Origin: Nocardioides daedukensis
GTDB lineage: Bacteria > Actinomycetota > Actinomycetes > Propionibacteriales > Nocardioidaceae
Assembly (NCBI RefSeq): GCF_013408415.1
Contig: NZ_JACCAA010000001.1
Span: 124,001 to 188,000 of the forward strand
Direction of reading: 5' to 3'
Length of the DNA stretch: 64,000 nt
A program made the position numbers and the translations under genes. Below, piece after piece: positions 1 to 8,500 of this stretch. The notes under the pieces are model-generated. The model saw only the letters and a program-made list of their open reading frames with translations, did not search any database and was not told where the DNA came from. The first letter of the stretch is position 1, and each line of letters starts with the position of its first letter.

Positions 1-559
1 CGACCAGCCGGGCACCCACCGACTCCAACAGCTCGGGGATCCGGAACCCGTCGCCGATCTCGACCATCTCGCCGCGGGGGACCACGACTTCGCGACCCGC
101 AGCCAGGGCGAGGGTGACCAGGCCCAGGGCGGCCGCGCCGTTGTTCACCACGTGCACGCCACCGGCCGCGGGGACGGCCGCGGCGAGCGCGGCGAGGGTG
201 TCGCGACCACGGCGTTCGCGGCGCCCGGTCTGCAAGGAGAGCTCGACGTCGGTGGCGCCGGCGGCGACCACGAGCGCCTCGACGGCGGCGGACGACAGGG
301 GAGCACGGCCCAGGTTGGTGTGCACCACCACCCCGGTCGCGTTGATCACCGGCCGCAGCGACGTCGCCGTCGAGGGCAGATTGGCGACGGCGTGGTTGGC
401 GACCTCGCTGGGAGCCACCAGGCCCTCACGGCACAGGGCCAGGGTGGCGACCACGGACCTCTTCACCAGGCCGGTGCCGATCCGGGCCGCTGCCTGCACG
501 AGTCGCGGATCGGCGAGCACGTCGTCGGTGCGGGGCACATTGCGTCGGGGATCCTCCAC
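1..559 (-). CDS. selA: L-seryl-tRNA(Sec) selenium transferase SelA, 3' end beyond window
   Basis: PLP enzyme that converts seryl-tRNA(Sec) to selenocysteyl-tRNA(Sec) using selenophosphate. The minus strand is open from a GTG at 559 to the left edge (about 186 codons). The reading contains the SelA signature around NATGVVVHTNLGRAPLS, then VVNNGAAA and VVPRGEMVEIGDGFRIPELL, all characteristic of the family (E. coli has VNNNAAA and SRGELVEIGGAFRIPDVM). The PLP lysine lies outside the window. The start is the only reasonable GTG/ATG; no strong ribosome binding site is visible. tRNA-Sec lies just upstream on the same strand, and selD and a selenoprotein lie to the right. selB probably follows beyond the left edge (inference). 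Confidence 0.93.
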   Translation of the reverse strand, partial: MEDPRRNVPRTDDVLADPRLVQAAARIGTGLVKRSVVATLALCREGLVAPSEVANHAVANLPSTATSLRPVINATGVVVHTNLGRAPLSSAAVEALVVAAGATDVELSLQTGRRERRGRDTLAALAAAVPAAGGVHVVNNGAAALGLVTLALAAGREVVVPRGEMVEIGDGFRIPELLESVGARLV

Positions 560-598
560 CCCAGTGATCGTAGGTGGTGGAGTCGAGTTTCGGGTCGA

Positions 599-619
599 GG
601 CAGGCGGATGGCGCCTGCC
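599..619 (-). terminator. Hairpin between selC and selA
   Basis: A perfect 8-bp inverted repeat (GGCAGGCG / CGCCTGCC) with a 5-base loop lies 18 bases after the tRNA-Sec 3' end. There is no T-run, so it may be a processing or attenuation hairpin rather than a classic intrinsic terminator. Confidence 0.5.
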
Positions 620-636
620 CCGACCGGTGATGAAGT

Positions 637-731
637 TGGCGGAGGCGGACGGGAATCGAACCCGCCTGACCGAGATGCTCGGCCACAACGGTTTTGAGGA
701 CCGCGCCCATCACCAGACGAGGTACGCCTCC
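637..731 (-). tRNA. selC: tRNA-Sec (anticodon TCA)
   Basis: A 95-nt gene including the encoded 3' GCCA. It shows the hallmarks of bacterial tRNA-Sec: acceptor GGAGGCG/CGCCTCC extended into a 13-bp acceptor-T stack, a 6-bp D stem with a 4-base loop (TGGT), anticodon loop CCTCAAA with TCA reading UGA, a long variable arm (7-bp stem, loop CAT), and T loop TTCGATT. Base 33 reads as C instead of the nearly universal U. It serves the UGA codon of the formate dehydrogenase at 6104. It is co-directional with selA. Confidence 0.95.
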
Positions 732-770
732 GAGATCACCATAGCGGTGCGTGCCGAGCGGAGCGGGCGC

Positions 771-1679
771 TCAATCGGTGCGTGCGATCGACAGCAGTTC
801 GTGGCGCGGGATCGGGTTGTCCCGGCTGGCACGACAGGTCAGCTGGAGCAGGTCCTCGCCCGGTGACGTGCGCACCCGGACCGTCCACTGCGCACCGCCG
901 ACCTCGAACACCACCTCACTGATCGCGCCGTCGACCTGGCGCGACACCACTCGCAGCGCGTCGCCACGGGTCTCGGCAAGCTGGCGACGCAGTGCGATCT
1001 CCGCGAACTGCACCGGCATCGGGTGCGACGAGCGTCCACGCAGGTGGTCCAGGTCGAGCTGCCCGGCGAGGTGACCGTCGGCGATCGCGAGCGCCGAGAC
1101 CGGCTCGACGCGGCCGTAGTACAGGCCCTCGGGCAGCACCAGCAGGTTGCCCGCGAACCGGTCACCGCCGATGTGCGAGACCTCCCAGGTGGCCTGCGGG
1201 TGGGCCGCGGCCAGTGCTGCGACCACCGGTCGACCGGCTTCGGCGCAGCAGGCGTCGTGACGACCATGGGTGCACACGCACAGCAACGTCTCCTCGCACG
1301 GGCTGAGCCCGGGGGAACGGCCGGCTCCCAGAGCCGCCAGGTCGAGGTCGAGCAACTGGTGCGGGTCGTCGAGCACGGTCGTCTCCAGCCACGATCTCGA
1401 CGGGTGGGCGAACGCGGCAAAGACCCGAGTCCCCTCCGAACGCGCACCACGCTTCGTTCGTCTGATCAGCAGCGGCCGGACCTTGGCAGTCTTCGCCGCT
1501 CTGGTCACCGCCTCACCCAGTCCATCGGGCAGTCGGGCATCGCGCAGCGCGTCGACGCCCCACGGGCCGGAGTGCTCGATCAGCAGGAACGCCCGCACGG
1601 TCGATGCGGTGCCCGCCGCCGGCTCGTCGCGCAACCGACTGGCGGACGCGCAGCGGAAGGCGGGGTCGCGTGCGGTCAC
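771..1679 (-). CDS. Sucrase/ferredoxin-like (thioredoxin-fold) protein
   Basis: 302-residue protein of the actinobacterial sucrase/ferredoxin-like family, probably a thioredoxin-fold [2Fe-2S] protein. The marker is the segment at residues 134-150 with CVCTHGRHDACC (C134, C136, C144, C145), followed by a conserved ISHIGGD-like stretch. The start is a GTG at 1679 that overlaps the stop of the upstream JmjC gene (GTGA), so the two are translationally coupled. Much longer reading in this frame exists upstream but is Arg/Pro-rich and is a shadow of the JmjC gene. Its partner and substrate are not known; a role as electron donor to the oxygenase next door is a guess. Confidence 0.8.
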   Translation of the reverse strand: MTARDPAFRCASASRLRDEPAAGTASTVRAFLLIEHSGPWGVDALRDARLPDGLGEAVTRAAKTAKVRPLLIRRTKRGARSEGTRVFAAFAHPSRSWLETTVLDDPHQLLDLDLAALGAGRSPGLSPCEETLLCVCTHGRHDACCAEAGRPVVAALAAAHPQATWEVSHIGGDRFAGNLLVLPEGLYYGRVEPVSALAIADGHLAGQLDLDHLRGRSSHPMPVQFAEIALRRQLAETRGDALRVVSRQVDGAISEVVFEVGGAQWTVRVRTSPGEDLLQLTCRASRDNPIPRHELLSIARTD

Positions 1680-2806
1680 GGAGCGACCTCGAGCAGGCCC
1701 TCTCGGACGAGGCGGCGACAGAGCACGAGTCGGCTCTGCGGGTCGAGGTGCTCGGCCAGGTCGCCCGGGCAGAGCTCTGGGCGGGCGCGCACGTCGTCCA
1801 TCGCGGGCCGCAGCCAGCCGGGCACGTCGATGCAGCGGTCCCCGAGGAGTACGTCGAGCCGCTCGCCGCGGGTGTGCAGCACGCACGGATGACCGGGGCG
1901 ACGGCGCAGGCGGGTGCCGTCGTCGATCGCGTCAGCCGCGAGCACGTCATGCAGGCCGCCGGCCAGGCGAGGGCTTCGGGTGGTGAGGAACCGGCGTACC
2001 TCCGCCTCGACCGCGGCAGTGGTGTCGAGGCCACGGATCTGCTCGGCCAGGGAGCCCAGCCGGTCCGCGAGCTCCCCGGCGAGGCCACTCGGGTCCTCGA
2101 GATAGCCGGCGGGCAGGTGCTCGTCGGGCACCGCCTGGGCCACCTCGGCGAGCGTGCGCTGGACCAGGCCACGCCAAGTGAGCTGGTTGATGCCGAGGGT
2201 GACGTGCAGGGAGACGGTGTCCTGGGCGCGGGCGGCGTGCGGAGTGCCGGTGGGCAGATACATCGACAGTCCCGGCTCGAGTCGCACCTCGTCGGGGCCG
2301 TCGGGACCGTGCACCTCCCACAACTTGGAGCCGGCGGTCTGGAAGACGAACACGTCGTGGGAGTCCGAGTGCACCGCGAAGCCTTGCGAGCCGGGCGGGG
2401 TCAGATAGGCGTTGGCCTGGCACGGGTGGCCCAGCTCGAGCTCGAGCTCGGCGACCAACCGGGTGATCGGCGGCCAATACCGGTGCAGGCCCTGGAAGAC
2501 GATCGTCGCGCCGTCGGCGAAGAGGGCAAGGGCCTTGCGGGAGTCGACCAGCCCGGTGAGCTGCTTGCCGGCGAGCGTGGCGCCGCGGGTGAAGGAGGAC
2601 TCGGGAAGCACGCCGCCGTCCTTGGCGATCCGGATGGACGGCGTGCGGATCGCGGACGACGTGAGCAGGGTGTCGGCGTCGTCGAGGGACAGCAGGTCGA
2701 CCAGCCGTTCGGGGTCGGCCTGGTGCAGGTGGACGCGTGACGCCCAGACCTTCGTGAGGAAGGCCTGGGCGTCACCGCTGAGCAGGTCGAGCGCGGAGCC
2801 GGGCAC
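1676..2806 (-). CDS. JmjC/cupin-fold 2-oxoglutarate oxygenase-like protein
   Basis: 376 residues, cupin_4/JmjC family (relatives of bacterial YcfD/RoxA, which hydroxylate ribosomal protein uL16). Iron ligands can be read: HSD (H146, D148) in AVHSDSHDVFVFQ, and the distal histidine H190 in LPTGTPH, preceded by PGLSMY as in the family. The last ~150 residues are helical and probably form the dimerisation and winged-helix part. GTG start at 2806, two bases after the stop of the repeat protein. Family membership is well supported, the substrate is not: it could be a ribosomal protein or, given the neighbour, the repeat protein itself. Confidence 0.82.
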   Translation of the reverse strand: MPGSALDLLSGDAQAFLTKVWASRVHLHQADPERLVDLLSLDDADTLLTSSAIRTPSIRIAKDGGVLPESSFTRGATLAGKQLTGLVDSRKALALFADGATIVFQGLHRYWPPITRLVAELELELGHPCQANAYLTPPGSQGFAVHSDSHDVFVFQTAGSKLWEVHGPDGPDEVRLEPGLSMYLPTGTPHAARAQDTVSLHVTLGINQLTWRGLVQRTLAEVAQAVPDEHLPAGYLEDPSGLAGELADRLGSLAEQIRGLDTTAAVEAEVRRFLTTRSPRLAGGLHDVLAADAIDDGTRLRRRPGHPCVLHTRGERLDVLLGDRCIDVPGWLRPAMDDVRARPELCPGDLAEHLDPQSRLVLCRRLVREGLLEVAP

Positions 2807-2808
2807 GC

Positions 2809-3042
2809 TCAGGACGCGTCGCCGTCGGTGGTGTCGGTGGCGTCCCCATCTGTCCCGTCGGAGTCAGTGCCATCCGAGTCGGTGCCGTCGGAGTCCGTGC
2901 CGTCCGAGTCGGTGGTGTCGCCGTCCGTGGTGTCGGTGGCGTCCCCGTCGGTGCCGTCGGCATCCCCGCCGAGTGCGGGACCGCCGGCCGGGACGGTGGC
3001 CATGTCGTCGTCGCTGAGCGGCTCTTCCGGAGTGCTGGTCAT
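2809..3042 (-). CDS. Small Asp/Thr-rich repeat protein
   Basis: 77 residues, strongly acidic, almost without hydrophobic residues. Residues ~30-75 consist of short repeats: four copies of TDSDG flanked on both sides by TDGDATDTTDGD, so the whole array is nearly mirror-arranged; the DNA shows matching 15-bp repeats. ATG start with a good ribosome binding site (AGGAGG, 6 bases). It is the first gene of a leftward operon with the JmjC oxygenase and the ferredoxin-like protein and has a SigB-type promoter at 3106-3130. No family is recognised. Low complexity alone would be a reason for doubt, but the start signals and operon position support a real gene. Confidence 0.7.
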   Translation of the reverse strand: MTSTPEEPLSDDDMATVPAGGPALGGDADGTDGDATDTTDGDTTDSDGTDSDGTDSDGTDSDGTDGDATDTTDGDAS

Positions 3043-3105
3043 GAGTTCCTCCTGTGTGTGCGGTGGCCGCCGCCCCGAGTGGGCGAGGCTGGTGCTGGGC
3101 CCGCG

Positions 3106-3130
3106 GTACCCGTTGTCGCGGCTTCAACTC
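3106..3130 (-). promoter_or_regulatory. SigB-type promoter for the repeat protein/JmjC operon
   Basis: Minus strand reads GAGT-N15-GGGTAC, matching the actinobacterial SigB-class consensus GNNT-N14-16-GGGTAC/T. It lies 63 bases before the ATG at 3042 and is back to back with the selD promoter. Confidence 0.6.
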
Positions 3131-3131
3131 A

Positions 3132-3157
3132 GGCTCGTGCGGCGGGCGGATGGGTAC
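3132..3157 (+). promoter_or_regulatory. SigB-type promoter for selD
   Basis: GGCT-N16-GGGTAC, ending 9 bases before the selD ATG. With no ribosome binding site in that gap, the transcript is probably leaderless. Confidence 0.55.
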
Positions 3158-3166
3158 CTTGGCCAC

Positions 3167-4195
3167 ATGACGACCAGCGAGCGGATCCGGTTGACCCAAT
3201 TTGCCGCGGGCGGGGGGTGTGCCTGCAAGGTGCCGCCCGGTGAGCTCGAGGCGGTGCTGGCCGGACTGCCCAATGCGGTCGCCGACGGCGCGGCAGGGTC
3301 CCAGAATGCGGGCATGAACGCCGGCGAGCTGCTGGTCGGGCTCGAGCACGGCGACGACGCCGCAGCGGTGCGGATCTCCGGCAACCAGGCGATCATCGCC
3401 ACCGCCGACTTCTTCACCCCCGTCGTGGACGACCCCTACGAGTGGGGCCGGATCGCCGCGGCCAACGCTCTCTCCGACGTCTATGCGATGGGCGGCACGC
3501 CGATCGTCGGGGTCAACCTGCTCGGCTGGCCCAGGGCCACGCTGCCGTTCGAGCTCGCCGCCGAGGTGCTGCGCGGCGGGGGAGAGGTGTGCCAACAGGC
3601 CGGTGCCTACCTCGCCGGCGGCCACAGCATCGACGACCCCGAGCCGAAGTATGGCGTTGCGGTCACCGGCCTCGCCGATCCCGAGCACCTGCTCCGCAAT
3701 GACGCCGCCGTGCCGGGCACTCCACTGACCCTGACCAAGCCGATCGGCCTGGGCGTCCTCAACAACCGGCACAAGGCGACCGGCGAATGGTTCGAGGAGG
3801 CGGTCGCGGTGATGACGACGCTCAACCGCGACGCCAGCCAGGCGGCGCTGGCCGCGGGTGTTCGGGCGGCCACCGACGTCACCGGCTTCGGCCTGCTCGG
3901 CCACCTGATGAAGATGATGCGCGCCTCCGGCACCACCGCAGTGATCGACGCTGCCGCGGTGCCGTACGTCGACGGCGCCCGCACCTCGCTGGCCGAGGGA
4001 TTCGTGCCCGGTGGGAGCCGCCGCAACCTCGACTGGGTCCGCCCGCACCTGGAGAGCGATCTCGGCGAGGACGAGCTGGTCCTGCTCGCCGATGCGCAGA
4101 CCTCGGGCGGGTTGCTGATCGCCGGCGAGATCCCCGGCCACCCGGTCGTGGGTGAGGTCGTCGAGCGCCGCGAGCACCTGCTGGTGGTGCGCTGA
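3167..4195 (+). CDS. selD: Selenide, water dikinase (selenophosphate synthetase)
   Basis: 342 residues. Makes selenophosphate from selenide and ATP, the selenium donor for SelA. The N-terminus carries the SelD loop FAAGGGCACK with the catalytic cysteine C18 and lysine K21 (E. coli C17, K20); many Sec-using bacteria have Sec here, this one has Cys. The HSIDDPEPKYG and TDVTGFGLLGH segments are also typical. The start is fixed by the usual IRLTQFA opening; a longer in-frame reading upstream is the antisense of the repeat protein. No ribosome binding site, GGGTAC 9 bases upstream, hence probably leaderless. The only user of its product in this window is the formate dehydrogenase downstream. Confidence 0.96.
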   Translation: MTTSERIRLTQFAAGGGCACKVPPGELEAVLAGLPNAVADGAAGSQNAGMNAGELLVGLEHGDDAAAVRISGNQAIIATADFFTPVVDDPYEWGRIAAANALSDVYAMGGTPIVGVNLLGWPRATLPFELAAEVLRGGGEVCQQAGAYLAGGHSIDDPEPKYGVAVTGLADPEHLLRNDAAVPGTPLTLTKPIGLGVLNNRHKATGEWFEEAVAVMTTLNRDASQAALAAGVRAATDVTGFGLLGHLMKMMRASGTTAVIDAAAVPYVDGARTSLAEGFVPGGSRRNLDWVRPHLESDLGEDELVLLADAQTSGGLLIAGEIPGHPVVGEVVERREHLLVVR

Positions 4196-4196
4196 C

Positions 4197-4221
4197 GCAT
4201 GGACTCCGAGCGACGGGGTAC
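4197..4221 (+). promoter_or_regulatory. SigB-type promoter for the formate carrier/FDH operon
   Basis: GCAT-N15-GGGTAC starting two bases after the selD stop. The ATG of the carrier follows 38 bases later with its own ribosome binding site. Confidence 0.55.
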
Positions 4222-4259
4222 CGCGCTCGGCACGGCCCCGACTCGGTGAGGAGAACGGC

Positions 4260-5543
4260 ATGGTTGGCGAGCAGAGGAAACCAAGCGGATTCCGGTGGCT
4301 GCTTGTCGCCGCCGCACTGTTGCTGCAGTTCTCGATCGGCGCGGTCTATGCGTGGTCCGTCTTCGGCGGCTCCTTGGAGAACGCCGAGGCGTGGAACCTG
4401 AGCAAGGTCAAGGCCTCGATGCCGTTCACGGTCACCATCGGGATGATCTTCATCGGCAGCTATCTCGGCGGCCGTCTCCAGGACCGGCACGGCCCGCGGA
4501 TCGTGGCGCTGGGCGGCGGCATCATCTATGCAGTCGGGATCGTCCTCGCCTCGTTCACCAACGGCGCCGAGGACTACTGGCTGGTGATCGTCGGCTATGG
4601 CGTGATCAGCGGCTTCGGTCTTGGCTTCGCCTACATCGTGCCGATCGCGATGCTGCAGAAGTGGTTCCCCGACAAGACCGGGCTGATCACCGGTCTCGCG
4701 GTCGGCGGCTTCGGCTTCGGTGCGGTGCTCACCTCACCGGTCGCGCAGTGGTTGATCGACCGTGACCCCGAGGATCCCACCAGCGCCTTCCTGCCGCTGG
4801 GGATCGCCTATCTGGTGATGTCGCTGATCGGTGCCTCCTTCTTCCGCAACCCGCCCGAGGGCTACACCGTGCCCGGCTTCGAGCCGGCCCACGACGGTGG
4901 CGGCTCCGAGGTCGGCAAGGACTACACCCAGGGCGAGGCGCTGCGTACGCCGCAGTGGTACCTGCTGACCGCGATCCTCACCCTCAGCGTCAGCGCGGGC
5001 ATCTCGCTGATCTCCCAGGCCAAGCTCACCGCGACCGACGTGGCCGGCTTCAGCCTCACCGGGGCGGCCACCCTGGTCGGCGTACTCGCTGTCTTCAACG
5101 GAGGCGGCCGGATCCTGTGGGCCGCGGTCTCGGACAAGATCGGCCGGATGCGCACCTTCGCCGCGATGCTCGTGCTGCAGGGCGTGTGCCTGATCGTGCT
5201 GCCGCACGCCAGCAACGTGGTGCTCTTCTTCGTCCTCGCCGCCGTGATCTACCTCTGCTACGGCGGCGCCTTCGGCACCATGCCGGCCACCGCCGGTGAC
5301 TTCTTCGGCGTCCGCTATGCCGGTGCCATCTATGGCCTGATGCTGATCGGGTGGAGCCTCGGCGGCATCATCGGCCCGGTCGTGGCCTCGGCACTGATCG
5401 GCGAGGACAAGGCCTACACGCTGGCCTACACCGTCATCGGGATCATCGCGCTCGCGTCCGTGGCACTGACCTTCATCACCCGGGTGCCAGCCGGGCGAGA
5501 ACCGGCTAGTGTCGGTTCCACCGAACCTGGAGGTGGTCGATGA
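4260..5543 (+). CDS. Oxalate/formate antiporter-family MFS transporter
   Basis: 427-residue membrane protein with 12 predicted helices. The opening (FSIGAVYAWSVFGGSL) and the internal GRLQDRHGPR loop are typical of the OFA family of the major facilitator superfamily, which includes OxlT. Start ATG at 4260 is preceded by GTGAGGAG. Its stop overlaps the start of the formate dehydrogenase alpha gene by ATGA, so the two are coupled. Substrate is inferred from context: import of formate, or oxalate in exchange for formate, to feed the dehydrogenase. OFA members also carry other monocarboxylates, so the exact substrate stays open. Confidence 0.88.
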   Translation: MVGEQRKPSGFRWLLVAAALLLQFSIGAVYAWSVFGGSLENAEAWNLSKVKASMPFTVTIGMIFIGSYLGGRLQDRHGPRIVALGGGIIYAVGIVLASFTNGAEDYWLVIVGYGVISGFGLGFAYIVPIAMLQKWFPDKTGLITGLAVGGFGFGAVLTSPVAQWLIDRDPEDPTSAFLPLGIAYLVMSLIGASFFRNPPEGYTVPGFEPAHDGGGSEVGKDYTQGEALRTPQWYLLTAILTLSVSAGISLISQAKLTATDVAGFSLTGAATLVGVLAVFNGGGRILWAAVSDKIGRMRTFAAMLVLQGVCLIVLPHASNVVLFFVLAAVIYLCYGGAFGTMPATAGDFFGVRYAGAIYGLMLIGWSLGGIIGPVVASALIGEDKAYTLAYTVIGIIALASVALTFITRVPAGREPASVGSTEPGGGR

Positions 5544-8500
5544 ACGGGCGCTCGTTCCTTCCGTGGCCGGCACTGCGCCAACTGACCGGCAAGGACATCC
5601 TCGGCCGCGGCCACGCCGCGCGTTCGGTGAAGACCGAGGAGATCGAGCCGCGCACCACCACCGCCGACCGGGTCGCTCGCAGCGTGTGCCCCTACTGCGC
5701 CGTGGGTTGTGCCCAGAAGGTCTTCGTCAAGGACGAGAAGGTCGTCCAGATCGAGGGCGACGAGGACAGCCCGGTCAACCGCGGGCGGCTGTGCCCCAAG
5801 GGATCGGCCAGCAAGAACCTCGTCACCAGCCCGCTGCGGCTCAACAAGGTGCGCTACCGCCCGGCCCACGGCACCGAGTGGCAGGAGCTCGAGCTCGGCA
5901 CCGCGATGGAGATGATCGCCGACCGCGTCGTGAAGACCCGGCGTGACACCTGGCAGGAGCTCGACGAGAAGGGCCGTCGGGTACGTCGCACGATGGGCAT
6001 TGCGAGTCTCGGCGGGGCGACGCTGGACAACGAAGAGAACTACCTGATCAAGAAGCTCTTCACCGCCATGGGCGCGATCCAGATCGAGAACCAGGCGCGC
6101 ATATGACACTCCGCCACTGTCCCCGGTCTGGGGACCAGCTTCGGACGCGGCGGCGCCACCGGCTTCACGGCTGACCTGGCCAACGCGGACTGCGTGATCA
6201 TCCAGGGTTCCAACATGGCTGAGGCGCATCCCGTGGGCTTCCAATGGGTTGTCGAGGCCAAGAAACGTGGTGCCCGGGTGATCCACGTCGACCCGCGGTT
6301 CACCCGCACCAGTGCGGTCGCGGACAAGCACGTCCCGATCCGGGTGGGCAGCGACATCGCCTTCCTCGGCGGGATCATCAACCACGTCCTGAGCAACGAA
6401 CTCGACTTCCGTGACTACGTCGTCAACTACACCAACGCGGCGACGATCCTGAGCGAGGACTTCCAGGACACCGACGACCTGGACGGTCTGTTCTCCGGCT
6501 TCGACCCGGAGAAGCGCACCTACGATCCCTCGAGCTGGCAGTACGAGGAGGAGGACGACCCGAGCGAGCAGGACCAGGCCCAGGCGAACGACTCCGGGGA
6601 CCACGCCAAGCACCGGGCGACCGCGGCAGGACTGCAGAACGAGTCGCACGGCATGCAGGTGGCCAGCCACCCGGCTCGCGACGAGACCCTGCAGCACCCG
6701 CGCTGCGTCTACCAGGTGCTCAAGCGGCACTTCTCGCGCTACACCCCCGAGGTGGTCGAGCAGGTGTGCGGCATCTCGGAGGCCGACTTCCTCGAGGTCT
6801 GCCGCGCATGGACGGAGAACTCCGGTCGTGAGCGCACCACCGCGCTGGTCTACAGCGTGGGCTGGACCCAGCACAGCGTGGGCGTGCAGTACATCCGCAC
6901 CGGCGCGATCCTCCAGCTGCTGCTGGGCAACATGGGCCGCCCCGGCGGCGGGATCATGGCCCTGCGCGGGCACGCCAGCATCCAGGGATCGACCGACATC
7001 CCGACGCTGTTCAACATCCTGCCCGGCTATCTGCCGATGCCGAACCCGGAGCAGCACCCCACCCTCGACGACTGGGTGGACAGCGTCCGCAAGCCGGGCA
7101 GCAAGGGGTTCTGGTCCAAGGCCGACGCCTATGCGGTCAACCTGCTCAAGGCCTATTGGGGCGACACTGCGAACCAGGACAACGACTTCTGCTTCGACTA
7201 CCTGCCCAAGATCACCGGTGACCACGGCACCTATCGCACGGTCCTGGACATGATCGACGGCAAGGTGAAGGGCTACTTCCTGCTCGGGCAGAATCCCGCC
7301 GTCGGCTCGGCCCACGGCCGTCTGCAGCGCCTCGGGATGGCGCAGCTCGACTGGCTGGTGGTGCGCGACCTGTTCGAGATCGAGAGCGCCTCGTTCTGGA
7401 AGAACTCACCCGAGATCGAGACCGGCGAGATCGTGCCCGAGGAGTGCGGCACCGAGGTGTTCCTGCTGCCCGCTGCCTCGCACGTGGAGAAGGAGGGCAC
7501 CTTCACCCAGACCCAGCGGATGCTGCAGTGGCGCGAGAAGGCGGTCAACCCGTCCGGCGACGCGCGTTCGGAGCTGTGGTTCTTCTACCACCTGGGCCGG
7601 ATGGTCAAGGAGCGGCTGGCCGACTCCGCGGACGAGCGCGACCGACCGGTACTGGACCTGGAGTGGGACTACCCGCTGCACACCGAGCGCAACGACGAGG
7701 CCGAGTGGGAGGAGCCCAGCGCCGACGCGGTGCTGCGCGAGATCAACGGTTATGAGGTCGACTCCGGTCGCCTGTTGTCCTCGTTCACCGAGATGAAGGC
7801 CGACGGCTCGACTCTCGGTGGTTGCTGGATCTACACCGGTGTCTATGCCGACGGCGTCAACCAGGCGGCTCGCAAGAAGTCGCGTCACGAGCAGTCGTTC
7901 GTGGCTCCCGAGTGGGGCTGGGCGTGGCCGATGAACCGGCGGATCCTCTACAACCGCGCCTCCGCAGATCCCGAGGGCAAGCCGTGGAGCAAGCGCAAGG
8001 CCTACGTCTGGTGGGACGAGGAGAAGGGCGAGTGGACCGGCGACGACGTACCGGACTTCGAGAAGACCAAGTCGCCCTCCTACCGCTCGCCCGAGGGCGC
8101 CGACGGCGTGGCCGCGATCGAGGGCATCGACCCGTTCATCATGCAGGGCGACGGGAAGGGCGCGCTCTACGTGGCGCAGGGTCTGGTCGACGGACCGATG
8201 CCGACCCACTATGAACCGGTCGAGTCCCCGTTCCGCAACCAGCTCTACGGGCAGCAGTCCAACCCGACCCGGCTGGAATATGTCCGCGACGACAACCCGA
8301 TGAACCCGGCACCGCCGCAGCAGCACGCGGACGTGTTCCCGTTCGTGTTCACCACCAGCCGACTCACCGAGCACCACACCGCAGGTGGGATGAGCCGCTA
8401 TCTCGAGCACCTCGCCGAGCTGCAGCCGGAGATGTTCGTCGAGGTCTCCCCGGCGCTGGCCGCCGAGCGCGGGCTCGACCACATGGGCTGGTGCCACGTG

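Noticed and set aside
2828..4195. A longer selD with a Val/Ser/Pro-rich N-terminal repeat extension
   Set aside because: The extension is the antisense of the Asp/Thr repeat gene; SelD proteins start at the IRLTQFA segment, and a promoter lies directly before the ATG at 3167.
5955..5985. GGGTAC inside the fdhA coding region as a promoter
   Set aside because: No fitting GNNT element or start codon downstream; explained by codon choice (Arg-Val-Arg).
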